Origin: JABWBD01 sp040768665
Lineage (GTDB): Bacteria; Planctomycetota; Planctomycetia; Pirellulales; Thermoguttaceae
Assembly (NCBI GenBank): GCA_040768665.1
Contig: JAXGMN010000007.1
Coordinates: 248,001 to 312,000 of the forward strand
Length of the DNA: 64,000 bases
Reading direction: 5' to 3'
Made by a program: the position numbers and the translations under genes. The notes below the pieces were generated by a model. It had not been told where the DNA came from. It searched no databases and saw only the letters and a list, made by a program, of their open reading frames with translations. Shown here in pieces: positions 19,878-28,290 of this stretch (position 1 is its first letter; the number at the start of each line of letters is the position of its first letter).

Positions 19878-20288
19878 ATGAAAACCGCGGCTTGCGCAGC
19901 GTCCAAACGCTCCGCGGTGCCGTCGCCCGATCATCGTTCCGCTTTGATATTGACGATCGCGTTGGCGATGTCCGCTACAGCGATGGCAGTGGACGCACCA
20001 CCAGTTCCACGCTGGTCCGTCGAGAAGGCCAACCAATGGTACCAGGCCCAGCCCTGGCGGGTTGGGTGCAACTGTAACCGTTCACGGGGCGGAAGAGAGG
20101 GGGACAGGTCCATGTTTTCGGCCAACGTTCTTGGCACCAAAATGCATCAACTGGCCGAAAAATGGACCAGTCCCCGGCCGCCCCGTGAACGGTTACGGTG
20201 CAACTACATCCCGTCCACGGCGGTCAACCAGATTGAAACCTGGCAAGCCGATTCGCTCGATCGCTGGCTGACGGCGGCGAAGAGTTGA
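19878..20288 (+). pseudogene. Glycosidase-like gene start, cut off and holding the mini-element
   Basis: GGGAGA before ATG 19878, then a signal peptide (ILTIALAMSATAMAVDAP) and VEKANQWYQAQPWRVGCN followed, across the mini-element, by YIPSTAVNQIETWQAD. This is the start of a GH5/GH2-like family usually read as xylanase or cellulase-like (WLVGCNFIPSTAINQLEMWQ). After SLDRW the frame gives LTAAKS and stops, so more than 300 residues of the barrel are missing. The insertion plus its 9-bp duplication adds 132 bases, 44 codons, so the frame stays open across it. Confidence 0.82.
20074..20196. mobile_element. 123-bp palindromic mini-element (MITE), copy 2
   Basis: Same length as the copy at 59-181, with a few base differences in the loop (for example TTGGCACCAAAATGCATCAA). 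Ends are the same 19-bp inverted repeat. Flanked by an exact 9-bp direct repeat GGTGCAACT at 20065-20073 and 20197-20205. Here it lies inside a coding sequence and is open in the host frame. Confidence 0.92.
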
Positions 20289-20316
20289 GCGGCAGCAGAA
20301 GGGGAACGGCTGAGTC

Positions 20317-20856
20317 ATGAAAGATGCTCTGGTGGCGACCAGCAAGTTCCTGAGCCTCGTCCTTCGCCATCGCCCCGATGTCATTGGCATCACGCTAGAC
20401 GGCGAGGGCTGGGTATCCGTCGAAGACCTGCTGGCGGCTTGTGCCCAGCACGGCCGGGCGATCTCCCGTGAGCAACTGGATGCCGTGGTCCGAACGAACG
20501 ACAAGCAGCGGTTCGCGTTCTCCGCGGACGGCGGCCGGATTCGCGCCAACCAGGGCCACTCAGTTTCGGTTGACTTGGGGCTGGTTTCTGTGGAGCCGCC
20601 GACGCTGCTGTACCACGGGACTGTCGCGCTGTTCCTGGATTCGATTCGCCAAGACGGGCTGACCAAGGGCAAGCGGCACCATGTGCATCTATCAGTCGAT
20701 GCCCAGACGGCGACGAAAGTGGGGCAGCGCCGCGGGACGCCGATCGTCCTGGCGATCGAATCCGGCCGAATGTTCCGCGATGGGCATGAGTTCTTCCTGT
20801 CGGAAAACGGGGTGTGGCTGACGGACGCGGTTCCTCCGGCGTACATACGCGAGTGA
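20317..20856 (+). CDS. kptA: RNA 2'-phosphotransferase (Tpt1/KptA)
   Basis: Transfers a 2'-phosphate from RNA to NAD, giving ADP-ribose 1'',2''-cyclic phosphate. 179 residues, the family's usual length. SKFLSLVLRHRPD and LDGEGWVSVEDLL form the N-terminal winged-helix part; LYHGT, GKRHHVHLS and GHEFFLSENGVWLTDAVPPAYI give the His, Arg and NAD-site motifs. All key residues seem intact. The bacterial role is unsettled, since most bacteria lack tRNA splicing that leaves a 2'-phosphate. It stands alone between two gene remnants; the ATG at 20317 follows a weak GGGGAAC. Confidence 0.95.
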   Translation: MKDALVATSKFLSLVLRHRPDVIGITLDGEGWVSVEDLLAACAQHGRAISREQLDAVVRTNDKQRFAFSADGGRIRANQGHSVSVDLGLVSVEPPTLLYHGTVALFLDSIRQDGLTKGKRHHVHLSVDAQTATKVGQRRGTPIVLAIESGRMFRDGHEFFLSENGVWLTDAVPPAYIRE

Positions 20857-21087
20857 CCAATGTCCGGCGTACTCTTCGTGGAAGAGAAGGTCCGAAGGCC
20901 GAGCCCCCCCACAAAGCGATACAGATCGATGCAAATTGGCGGGAGCTATATGGCACCATTTTCGGCGCCTCTTGTCACCACTGTTGGCACCTCGGCGAAT
21001 TCTGGCCGACCGTCGGGCCCCGGGCCGAGGCTCTCCAACGGTTTTTCAGCGACGCTCATCTTTTCAGGCTTGACCTGGCATGCAGGG

Positions 21088-21586
21088 TCAGTAAAGGTCT
21101 TTTTCCCGAACCTGCATGTGGACGTCTCCCTGGCCTGTGTTGATCCAGAAGACGCCGGGCTCAACTTCGAAAAAGACGGCGTAGGCGAGCGCCCAACCAG
21201 TCGCGCTGGATCGCCAAGGGAGCGGACCAGGTCTTTCCGTTGTCGGTGCTTCGAATGGAATAGACGGGGATCTGCCATTCCGCGGGCGTTCCCTTGCCCC
21301 AACCCTTTGCTCCAGAGCGAACCTCTTTTTGATTGCAGAAGATCGCCACGATCACTCCGTCTTTCGTCCGATCGATCGACAGATCGCCAAAAGCGAAGGT
21401 CGCTGGCGGAATGGCGGGATACGATTCCCAGGTTTTCCCCCTGTCGAAGCTGGCATGTGCTTCCGCTGCGGACAAGGTGAGGATCCCACCGTTATCGGAG
21501 TACGATAGCCCCAGATAGTGCGCAAGTCGAAACCGAGGGCTGCCGATTCTCCCATTGAAGCGGGGAATGCAATTTCGGGTTAACAA
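21088..21586 (-). pseudogene. Sialidase/BNR-repeat protein, decayed fragment
   Basis: The minus strand reads NCIPRFNGRIGSPRFRLAHY, SYSDNGGILTLS and SFDRGKTWESYPAIPPATFAFGD, a sialidase-type Asp-box region (SDNGG, DRGKTW, TDNGKTW). Near 21180 the frame shifts; the expected end (FWINTGQGDVHMQVREKDLY) follows in the other frame and stops at 21088. The N-terminal part and most blades are missing, so it is not functional as read. Confidence 0.65.
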
Positions 21587-21763
21587 GTAGTGGTAGAGCC
21601 TAAAGCATGAATAGTGCAGGGCTTACCGTTCTTCACGCGGCAAAACTTTTTCCTTCGCGGCGGGCTGGAAAGAAAAGCACGGGGATCCGCGGGAGGCTGA
21701 AAGGACAAATCGGCGATAATTGGTCCTTAGTGGTGGCGTCGTCCCCGACGCTACCAGCCGAGC

Positions 21764-21792
21764 TAGACCAATGCATGGACGCATGTTATAAT
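21764..21792 (+). promoter_or_regulatory. Candidate sigma-70-type promoter for the response regulator
   Basis: TAGACC (21764-21769) and a perfect TATAAT (21787-21792) are separated by 17 bases, with TG one base before the -10. It points at the response-regulator gene starting at 21918. The -35 matches the consensus at four of six positions. The surrounding 21587-21917 holds no recognisable gene. Confidence 0.5.
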
Positions 21793-21917
21793 ACTTGTCC
21801 CGCCTGTTAATACCCACCGACGCACCTAGCTTTTCCACCCACCACTTGGCCAAGCAGCATCCGACAAAGGACGTGTCGGTCTCTGCAACCCACCTGTGCC
21901 GAATCGAGGAGGGCCCC

Positions 21918-22388
21918 GTGTTTGTCGAGAACGCTTTGCCACAATCCGTGAAAGTCCTTCTCGTGGAGGACGACACTGTTCAGATCTGCGTTGTGCAGGC
22001 TGTCGTCGCGGACTTGCCACAACTTGATCTCGTGGCGGTTGCGAGAGACGGCTTGGAAGCGATAGCGTTGTTGAGGCGGCGACTCCGGAGCAGTGGAGAA
22101 TCGCTTCCCGACCTGATCTTGCTCGATCTGAATATGCCGAAAATGGATGGCTTCGAGTTTCTGGCCGAGTTGAAGGCTACTCCTATTCTCCGAAGAATCC
22201 CAGTTGTTGTTTTCAGCACAGGCAACGATCAAGAAGACATCGACCGAGCTTACGATGGCGGAGCAAACAGCTATGTCCTCAAATCAGCTAGGTTCGACGA
22301 TTTGAAGCGGTCGCTCGAGCTCGTTGCTACTTATTGGATCAGCGCCACACGGCTGCCCACCAACCTGCCGATGGCTCGCAGCGCATAG
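21918..22388 (+). CDS. Single-domain response regulator (Rcp1/CheY-like)
   Basis: A receiver domain without output domain, 156 residues. LLVEDD gives the acidic metal-binding pair, LILLDLNMPKMDG the phosphorylated Asp, VVVFSTGN the Thr/Ser switch and SYVLKS the conserved Lys. Proteins of this type accept phosphate from a histidine kinase and act by protein contacts. No kinase gene is adjacent; only a kinase C-terminal scrap exists at 28020. The GTG start at 21918 is chosen because AGGAGG lies five bases upstream. The C-terminal 20 residues extend past the fold. The next gene starts 24 bp later, so the three genes to 24756 may be co-transcribed. Confidence 0.92.
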   Translation: MFVENALPQSVKVLLVEDDTVQICVVQAVVADLPQLDLVAVARDGLEAIALLRRRLRSSGESLPDLILLDLNMPKMDGFEFLAELKATPILRRIPVVVFSTGNDQEDIDRAYDGGANSYVLKSARFDDLKRSLELVATYWISATRLPTNLPMARSA

Positions 22389-22411
22389 CTGCTCACTACT
22401 GGGAGACCGTC

Positions 22412-23755
22412 ATGCTCGAGACCGCAGAGCCCACAGCGAGATTGCGGCTTCGCCCGCGCCCCCTGGGCGAGGCGGAAGACCGACAAGCCCGCAACACCAG
22501 CCGCACTTCGCGCGGCGGAATCCTGGCACGGCATATTCTCGCGGCAGGACTTCACGTGCTGCCCTGGATATTCGTCTTCGCAGGCATCCTCTGCCGCGCG
22601 CGGACCGACCGTGCCGGTTTAGTCGATCACGAATCGAATGTCCCCTGGGAACTTGTTCCTCGCGTGCTGGATGGCCAGCTAGCTCCTCGCGTGCTGGATG
22701 GTCAGCTAGCTCGTCCGCAACCGTCGGAGCAGACCGCGATGACGGGTCTGTGGAACGATCGGAAGCGGGTCGCGCAGGTCCGGCCGGCAGGCGCGAGATA
22801 CGACGTGTTGCTCAAGGGCGGTTTTACGGCGCATCTCCACCAGACTGACTCCGATGCGCCGCGACGGCCGTACCTGGCGGTGCTTTTCGAGGCGCAACTG
22901 CGGCGGACGATCGAGGCAAACGACGGCCGCCGCATCGTCTCAACCCTTCAGTTCGGCAACGTGAAAACGGCCAAGCTCCGCACGGCGGTGGAAAACATCG
23001 CGCTGGACCTGGGCTCAAGCGGCACCGCGGCGCTTGCCGGCCTGGACCTGGACGGTACCGGCCGGCGGTCCGCCGCAGTGCCGGTCCGCCGGGTCGCCGA
23101 GGCCATCCTCGCAGCCGGTGTCGAAGAGGTGATTGCCTGTCCGTCGTCGCGGGCCTCCCTGGAAGTCGACAGCCTGTCCGGAAAGAGCGTTCGCATCAGC
23201 GAAGCGGCCGGAGAGGGCGTCCAGTGGATTCAGCCGGTCGGCTGCGCGTTGACGGCAACCGAACGCGATCTTCTCTTCTCGTTCGCCGCACTGGCCGATT
23301 GGTACCCGTTCTTGGAGGAACCTTCGAACTGCCCCGGTACTGGACCAATCGATGGATCGTGCCTGACCGGATTTCTGGCGCTTCCCTGGCACGCAGTTGG
23401 TCGCGGCGAGGCGCAGGTCGCGGCCTTGGGCGAGCACGACGCACAGCGATGCGTGGACGTGGAGCTTTCCGGAGGTCCTCTCCAACTCTACACCGAGCAC
23501 ATGAGCGCCCTATATGCACCGCGAGGCCTGCTGCGTTACCGCGCGCACGATGGTTTTGTCGAAGCGGCCACCGTGGACGGCCCCGTTTCCCTGGGAGTCT
23601 TTCCGAAGGCAAGGCTGGTGTTTGAGAATCGATTCCGGGCGGCTCCAGTCCTCTCGGTCCGCTACGTTTGCCGGTTCGCCCCACCGCGTACCGGCCCGCA
23701 CGACGGCGCGAGGCACGTTGGCCAGCTTGTTCGTCGAGGCACATTCGTCTCTTAA
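22412..23755 (+). CDS. Membrane-anchored hypothetical protein (447 aa)
   Basis: No family recognised. A basic N-terminus is followed by one membrane segment (about 39-57, ILAAGLHVLPWIFVFAGIL), so most of it should lie outside the cytoplasm. Residues about 83-100 are a nine-residue peptide repeated twice (PRVLDGQLA). The middle (YLAVLFEAQLRRTIEANDGRR) and the end (QRCVDVELSGG, VFENRFRAAPVL) look folded; WYPFLEEPSNCPGTGP may form a disulphide or metal site with nearby Cys. GGGAG precedes ATG 22412. The C39-like protease gene follows by 143 bp; a substrate-protease relation is possible but speculative. Confidence 0.7.
   Translation: MLETAEPTARLRLRPRPLGEAEDRQARNTSRTSRGGILARHILAAGLHVLPWIFVFAGILCRARTDRAGLVDHESNVPWELVPRVLDGQLAPRVLDGQLARPQPSEQTAMTGLWNDRKRVAQVRPAGARYDVLLKGGFTAHLHQTDSDAPRRPYLAVLFEAQLRRTIEANDGRRIVSTLQFGNVKTAKLRTAVENIALDLGSSGTAALAGLDLDGTGRRSAAVPVRRVAEAILAAGVEEVIACPSSRASLEVDSLSGKSVRISEAAGEGVQWIQPVGCALTATERDLLFSFAALADWYPFLEEPSNCPGTGPIDGSCLTGFLALPWHAVGRGEAQVAALGEHDAQRCVDVELSGGPLQLYTEHMSALYAPRGLLRYRAHDGFVEAATVDGPVSLGVFPKARLVFENRFRAAPVLSVRYVCRFAPPRTGPHDGARHVGQLVRRGTFVS
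22658..22711 (+). repeat. Tandem 27-bp duplication inside the membrane-anchored protein gene
   Basis: Two adjacent 27-bp units that differ at one base (C/T), adding nine residues in frame. It looks like a recent slippage or duplication event just after the membrane segment. Confidence 0.9.
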
Positions 23756-23793
23756 TGCGTAGGATGCTCGCCGTGCATGCATCGTTGTAGCCT

Positions 23794-23847
23794 GACTCGC
23801 CGAGTCGGGAAGCGTCGATGAATCCGATCGACCCGACTCGGAGAGTC
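23794..23847. repeat. Inverted repeat between the two membrane-protein genes
   Basis: GACTCGCCGAGTCGGG (23794-23809) and CCCGACTCGGAGAGTC (23832-23847) pair at 15 of 16 positions around a 22-base loop. Each arm is itself partly palindromic (GACTCGCCGAGTC). No T-run follows, so it is more like a dispersed intergenic palindrome than a strong terminator. It overlaps the extreme 5' end of the next open frame, supporting a later start for that gene. Confidence 0.6.
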
Positions 23848-23898
23848 GAGTTGAGTTGGGTTGCGGGCACGGCGCGCGTGAGAGAGGGGCAGACTGCG

Positions 23899-24756
23899 AT
23901 GGGCGATCTTGCGGCGGGAGTGGTGATTCTCGGGCTTCTATCGCTGGCGTTGTTCCCGCTGGGGTTTTGCATTGCGCGGCGGAGATCCCGTCGATTCGCG
24001 AACTGCACCGCTTCGCTTGTGCTGGTCCTGACCGTGTGCTTCGCGATGGCGGTTCACGGAAAGCTGGTCCTGGCGGTATTCCTTCGCGTTTCCAACGTGA
24101 TCGTCCTAGGCAACTGGATCCCGTTGGGGGCTGCCCTGCTGGCGGGAGTCGCCGGGGGAGAACGATCGGGTTGGCCCCTCGCGCGAGCCAACTTGGCGGT
24201 TCTGCTTCTGGTGGCCGCCTGGTCGACGGTAGGGGCGGATCTTCTCCGAAGGCCCCCAGCGCTCGACGATCCCTGGTCCAGCAATGGCGTGTGCATGCAG
24301 ACCAGCCCGGCCACTTGCGGCCCTTGCAGCGCTGCCTCCTTGCTTCACGACTCCGGCATCCAGGCGACGGAGCGTGAGATGACCGAGTTGTGTCTGACCG
24401 GTGGCACGGGCACAGCCCCACTGGGGCTCTACCGGGGGCTGAGGTTAAAAACTCGCGGCACCTCGTGGCGGGTCGAAGTCGTCTCGGGAACCCTCGACGA
24501 CTTGCGCCGATGCGACCAATGGCCTGTCCTGGGGCTGCTTCGGAAGCAGGAAGAACCGAGCCGAGCCACCTTGCCTTGGTTGTCGCGGGTGGGGCACACG
24601 GTAGTCATCTACGGCTTCACCGACACTGGGACTCTGGACGTAGGCGACCCGGGTTTTGGACGCAGCTTCTGGAAAGCCGAGGAATTGGCGGCCCGCTGGG
24701 AAGGAACGGGAATCCGACTGGTGCCCAGGGAGGCACCCTCTCCGGGAAAACCCTGA
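23899..24756 (+). CDS. Membrane protein with C39-like cysteine peptidase domain (285 aa)
   Basis: Three hydrophobic segments make up the first 120 residues, then a soluble C39-type domain: Cys140 in SPATCGPCSAASLL, His233 in RVGHTVVIYGF and Asp250 in DVGDPGFG form the expected catalytic set. C39 peptidases cut double-glycine leader peptides or act as stand-alone proteases. No ABC transporter domain is fused, unlike bacteriocin exporters. Start at ATG 23899 begins just before the first membrane segment; an ATG at 23818 would add 27 residues coming from the inverted repeat. No double-glycine peptide gene was found nearby. Confidence 0.8.
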   Translation: MGDLAAGVVILGLLSLALFPLGFCIARRRSRRFANCTASLVLVLTVCFAMAVHGKLVLAVFLRVSNVIVLGNWIPLGAALLAGVAGGERSGWPLARANLAVLLLVAAWSTVGADLLRRPPALDDPWSSNGVCMQTSPATCGPCSAASLLHDSGIQATEREMTELCLTGGTGTAPLGLYRGLRLKTRGTSWRVEVVSGTLDDLRRCDQWPVLGLLRKQEEPSRATLPWLSRVGHTVVIYGFTDTGTLDVGDPGFGRSFWKAEELAARWEGTGIRLVPREAPSPGKP

Positions 24757-24973
24757 CATCACGGAGAATTCTGAGTACCAGGAAGCCCTGACCCTCACCG
24801 TCGAGCAGTTCGATGGATAGTCGGCGGCCTGCTTACGCGTCAGCAGATCGGCCGGGAGGACATGGGGGCCCATCGGTGAACCTCGTGTTCCGCAGAACAA
24901 GCGACATCCAGCACGAGGCATGGAACGACCGCGGCGCTGCAACTACCATAGGCCCGCATCCTCGGGGCCTACC

Positions 24974-25183
24974 ATGCGTGACGACGTACTTTCTTGCGCC
25001 ACGGTGGAATCTTGCGGCGGCTTTGCGGCCCTCGTTTCCTCCGCCGTCCCCAGCCAGATCGAATCGACCACCGCGCCGGGCTATCTATTGAAGTTGCGGA
25101 GCAAACGGCTGGCTCTGGTGTCGAATGGTAAGACAGGGCGGCAGGAATTGCTCCTGCGGTTCTCCGAAGACTCCGCAAAATGA
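24974..25183 (+). CDS. Small hypothetical protein (69 aa), doubtful
   Basis: MRDDVLSCATVESCGGFAAL leads to a plausible strand-rich part (PGYLLKLRSKRLALVSNG) and ends RFSEDSAK. No ribosome-binding site stands out and no family is recognised. It lies in a 470-bp gap (24757-25230) otherwise without signals. May be a gene scrap. Confidence 0.3.
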   Translation: MRDDVLSCATVESCGGFAALVSSAVPSQIESTTAPGYLLKLRSKRLALVSNGKTGRQELLLRFSEDSAK

Positions 25184-25230
25184 GCCGGTCCCCGACGGTT
25201 CTGGGATAGGCTCTAGGCAGTTTCGAACCA

Positions 25231-25522
25231 CTAGCACCAAACGGTATTTTCGACTGGAAATGTCCGTTTTGACACGGCACGGTTTTACAAAGGATGCCCG
25301 CGGCTTGTCCGCGGGAGGCTCACGCTCGCCGCTACAGGAACCTCCCCGCGTGCCACCCCTTGGTTTCGCCCGCGGCGGCAAAGCCGCCGCGGGCGAAACC
25401 AAGGCGGATAGCGGCGATCGTGGCGTATGTAGCAGAGAACGTAACCATCCCGCGGACAAGCCGCGGGCATTCGCGACATCCGAAAGCAAATGCCAACAGC
25501 CGGAAAAACCGTTTGGTGCTAG
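25231..25522. repeat. Nested palindromic element (three inverted repeats inside one another)
   Basis: Outer arms CTAGCACCAAACGG at 25231-25244 and its complement at 25509-25522; middle arms, a perfect 23-bp pair, at 25294-25316 and 25448-25470; and a core hairpin at 25358-25404 with a perfect 22-bp stem and AAA loop. The outer right arm overlaps the stop codon of the downstream leftward gene (TAG at 25519-25521). The nesting suggests successive insertion of palindromic mini-elements at one place. As RNA the core would be a very stable hairpin and could end transcripts from the leftward gene. No target duplication was identified. Confidence 0.85.
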
Positions 25523-27924
25523 GGATTGGCTTTCCAGTTCAAGTGTTTCTCGAGGAACTCCAACGCCTGCCCGCAGTGGAAGCAATGACCGCCCGTATAG
25601 AACTCGATTTCGGTCCGGTCGCCAAGGCCGAGCATGTCGTACATCCAGCGGACCTTGGCATACTCGTACGCCACCCATTCGTCCGGCGCGACACTGTCGC
25701 AATGGCCGCGTTCGACCATAAAAGGGCGAGGGACCATGAGGTAGGCCATTTCCGCGTAGCTGAAAGTGCTGCCCAGGTTGAAATAGGGCATCTCCCATTC
25801 TTCCGTGAACATGAAGCTGAAATGGCTGTCGGTGGAAGCGACCTTCCGCGTCCAATCATTGAAATCCGAAGAACAGATCGAAAGGGCGTAGCCGTCCAAG
25901 AGCGGCGGCACACGGACGGCGGTCTCGCCGCCGTAGCTGCATCCGTAAAAACCGATCCGCGCCGGATCGACCGACGGGAGTGAGCCGAGCCACTTGAGGA
26001 TCTGGTCGTGCTGGGCCAGGATGAAGGAAAAGAGCGAGGCTTTGACTGTGTTGGCCTTCCGGCTGAGGATGCGATAGCGATCTTCCCCGCGGTAGGGGTT
26101 ATGCGGCGCGAAGACAATGAAACCCCGGTCGGCCAACGCGGCAGATACGCCGAAATAGGCCTTTTCGTCGCGTGTGATCGTCTGAGCCGGCACTCCGCCG
26201 CGCCCATGCTGGCATACGACCACCGGCCGGCGCTCGCCCGGCTTGAGATCCTTGGGCACCAGCAGGATACCCCAGGCAAACACGTCGGGAAATACGTCGA
26301 GCACCACTTCGTATCCGGTCCACTTCGGCTGATCGTAGATCCGGCGGGAACGCGGATTGGGGGCGAGCGGCGGGTCGTGAAGCTTGCCGAGCACTTCCTC
26401 CCAGAAATACTGCTTCATCGGCCGCGCTTTCGCAACGAACGGCTCCGAGGGGAATGTGTCGACTGTTTTCTGTGTCGTCCACTGACGGCGGCGCCCCGCG
26501 TACCATTCCGCGGTGTTGGAGAGGAAGAATTTCTCTCGCGCTCGATCCGAGGCTCGCACGAGATCCTGCACGTGCCGCTCCAACTGCTTCACCAGCCGCT
26601 CTTGCCGTTCGTGCGTCGGGAATCCCTGCCTCGCGTCGACCGGCGGCGTGTCGGAAGCCGTAGGCGCCGACGAGACCGGCGCGACTCCGAGCAATTCTCC
26701 GAACTTTGCCATCGCCTGGGGCGAACCGGGGCCGACCGCGCTTTCCCCGGGGCCGACCACAAGATGACTCGATTGAAATCCGGAAGGCAACAAGCTGCCG
26801 ATCCGCTCGAATTCCCCGGCGACCGATGCATAGCCGGGGGTTTCGATCCGGCCGACGGCGGCACCGCCGCGCCGCCCCTGACGTGCGGCAGGCGGACCGG
26901 CGACCGGCGGCCCTGCGCTATATTCCACCACCAGATCACGCGGCGCAATCAGTGTGGCGATCTCGGCATCCCCAAACTCCGTCAGCAGACCCCAGACATT
27001 GCGGTACAGAGGTTCGGCCCACGTCTTCTGCCGAGAATCGAAATAGCCGCTTACCAGGCAAGCGTCGATTCGCGGATCGACGGCGGCGGCATAGAACGCC
27101 AGCAAGCCCCCTTCGCCGTAACCGATTACCCCGATCTTCAGTTTTTCTCGGGCCGACTGCCGGAACCAGTCGACCGCTGCCCGCACCTGCTCCACTTCGT
27201 AGCCGATGATGTGACGGCCCATCATGTAGGCCTGGCGGTGAATCCACTCGCGGTGCGGCTGATTGGTCCAGGCGACGTCCGGGTGGCCCGACCAGCGGTC
27301 GCCGCGGTCGACCAGAGCGGGCACCACGACCAGAACACCCGCGGCCGCCAGGCGGCGTGCGAACTGTGATTCCGGATGGATACCCTGAGCCAGTCCGGCC
27401 AGTTGCTCGGGAGTCTGGTCGGCGTCGGGCAGTGCGACGACCATCGCGGTAGGACTCGTTTTCGGCTCAAGCAAGAGCCCTTCGCCCCAAATCCCGGGCA
27501 GAGCCGGCCAGCGGACCTGCCAGATGCGATAGGTCCCGGTTTGGCCGACCAGCGCCGGCTGCCGATCGTCGCCGAATCGCTCCATGCGCGGCGCCACACG
27601 AGGCTCGACGAGGCCGAGAATTTTCTCCAGGCGATCGCGGTTGGGCCGGGTCGAGCGGAGATAGGTCTCCTCGGAAGTGAAATCCCGCTGCCATCGCGCA
27701 GGCCGGCCGCCGACTGATTTATCAATCTTCCGTTCGATGAACCGGTGCAGCCCATCCATCATGCGATCGGCCAGTTCGCCCTCCCAATCCAAGGGTTTGC
27801 TGTCGGGCAGTCTTGACGCGTCGCCGGCCTGAGCGAGGGCGGCGACACAAATCGCCGCGACGCTCCCCAGCAGTCGTTGAATCAGCGATCGGATTGATTG
27901 ACCTTTGGATGGTTGCCGATCCAT
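25519..27924 (-). CDS. Tandem alpha/beta-hydrolase, secreted esterase-like (801 aa)
   Basis: A signal segment (LGSVAAICVAALAQAG) and two alpha/beta-hydrolase domains of the acetylxylan/glucuronoyl-esterase-like type (dienelactone-hydrolase fold). In the second domain Ser663 in GFYGCSYGGE is the nucleophile and TGGHCFHCG holds the His; VVVCQHGRGG is the oxyanion segment. In the first domain the same place reads GVIGYGEGG, with Glu271 where Ser should be, so that domain is probably not an esterase and may bind substrate. Deacylation of plant polysaccharide is inferred. GAGGAG precedes ATG 27924. The stop codon lies in the arm of the palindromic element. Confidence 0.83.
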   Translation of the reverse strand: MDRQPSKGQSIRSLIQRLLGSVAAICVAALAQAGDASRLPDSKPLDWEGELADRMMDGLHRFIERKIDKSVGGRPARWQRDFTSEETYLRSTRPNRDRLEKILGLVEPRVAPRMERFGDDRQPALVGQTGTYRIWQVRWPALPGIWGEGLLLEPKTSPTAMVVALPDADQTPEQLAGLAQGIHPESQFARRLAAAGVLVVVPALVDRGDRWSGHPDVAWTNQPHREWIHRQAYMMGRHIIGYEVEQVRAAVDWFRQSAREKLKIGVIGYGEGGLLAFYAAAVDPRIDACLVSGYFDSRQKTWAEPLYRNVWGLLTEFGDAEIATLIAPRDLVVEYSAGPPVAGPPAARQGRRGGAAVGRIETPGYASVAGEFERIGSLLPSGFQSSHLVVGPGESAVGPGSPQAMAKFGELLGVAPVSSAPTASDTPPVDARQGFPTHERQERLVKQLERHVQDLVRASDRAREKFFLSNTAEWYAGRRRQWTTQKTVDTFPSEPFVAKARPMKQYFWEEVLGKLHDPPLAPNPRSRRIYDQPKWTGYEVVLDVFPDVFAWGILLVPKDLKPGERRPVVVCQHGRGGVPAQTITRDEKAYFGVSAALADRGFIVFAPHNPYRGEDRYRILSRKANTVKASLFSFILAQHDQILKWLGSLPSVDPARIGFYGCSYGGETAVRVPPLLDGYALSICSSDFNDWTRKVASTDSHFSFMFTEEWEMPYFNLGSTFSYAEMAYLMVPRPFMVERGHCDSVAPDEWVAYEYAKVRWMYDMLGLGDRTEIEFYTGGHCFHCGQALEFLEKHLNWKANP

Positions 27925-28019
27925 CTTGTTCTCCTCGAATTGGGGCCGGATTATCACGTGGAATCAAACGCGGAACCGAAGCGCCGGCGAGGGACCGTCC
28001 AGAAGGCTGACGGGGGTTG

Positions 28020-28150
28020 TTAACCGCCGCTTCCATCGGCGGGGAGCCTCGCCGGGACGGGTAGTCTGATGGTGAACCGGGTGCCCTTGCCCACTTCGCT
28101 CTGCACGTCGATGGAGCCGCCGTGATGTGATAGGACATGTGATTTCCGCA
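28020..28150 (-). pseudogene. Histidine-kinase C-terminal scrap
   Basis: The minus strand reads HHGGSIDVQSEVGKGTRFTI and RLPVP before a stop at 28020: the G2 box and last strands of a HATPase domain. No H-box or N box is found upstream, so it is the last 40 residues of a lost sensor kinase. The nearest response regulator is at 21918; a past link is only a possibility. Confidence 0.75.
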
Positions 28151-28160
28151 TGCGCTGAGT

Positions 28161-28290
28161 CTACGGGGGAAGAATTGGGCAGGTCAAGAGGGTGCCGCAA
28201 GGGACCTGGCTCTTGAGGAGGTCACCGGCCACGCGGCTGAGCCACGCGCGGTGCTCGGGCGTGTCGTCGGCGCGGACCAGTCAGGCCAGC
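28161..28290 (-). pseudogene. Fragment of an unidentified enzyme
   Basis: LVRADDTPEHRAWLSRVAGD and LLKSQVPCG read as protein on the minus strand and recall a helical segment of large planctomycetal glycosidase-like proteins, then the frame ends at 28161. The rest of the 27925-28624 gap shows no recognisable gene. Confidence 0.35.

Noticed and set aside
26008..27369. A 453-residue plus-strand frame over the tandem hydrolase
   Set aside because: No motif and no start signal; the minus strand encodes a coherent protein.
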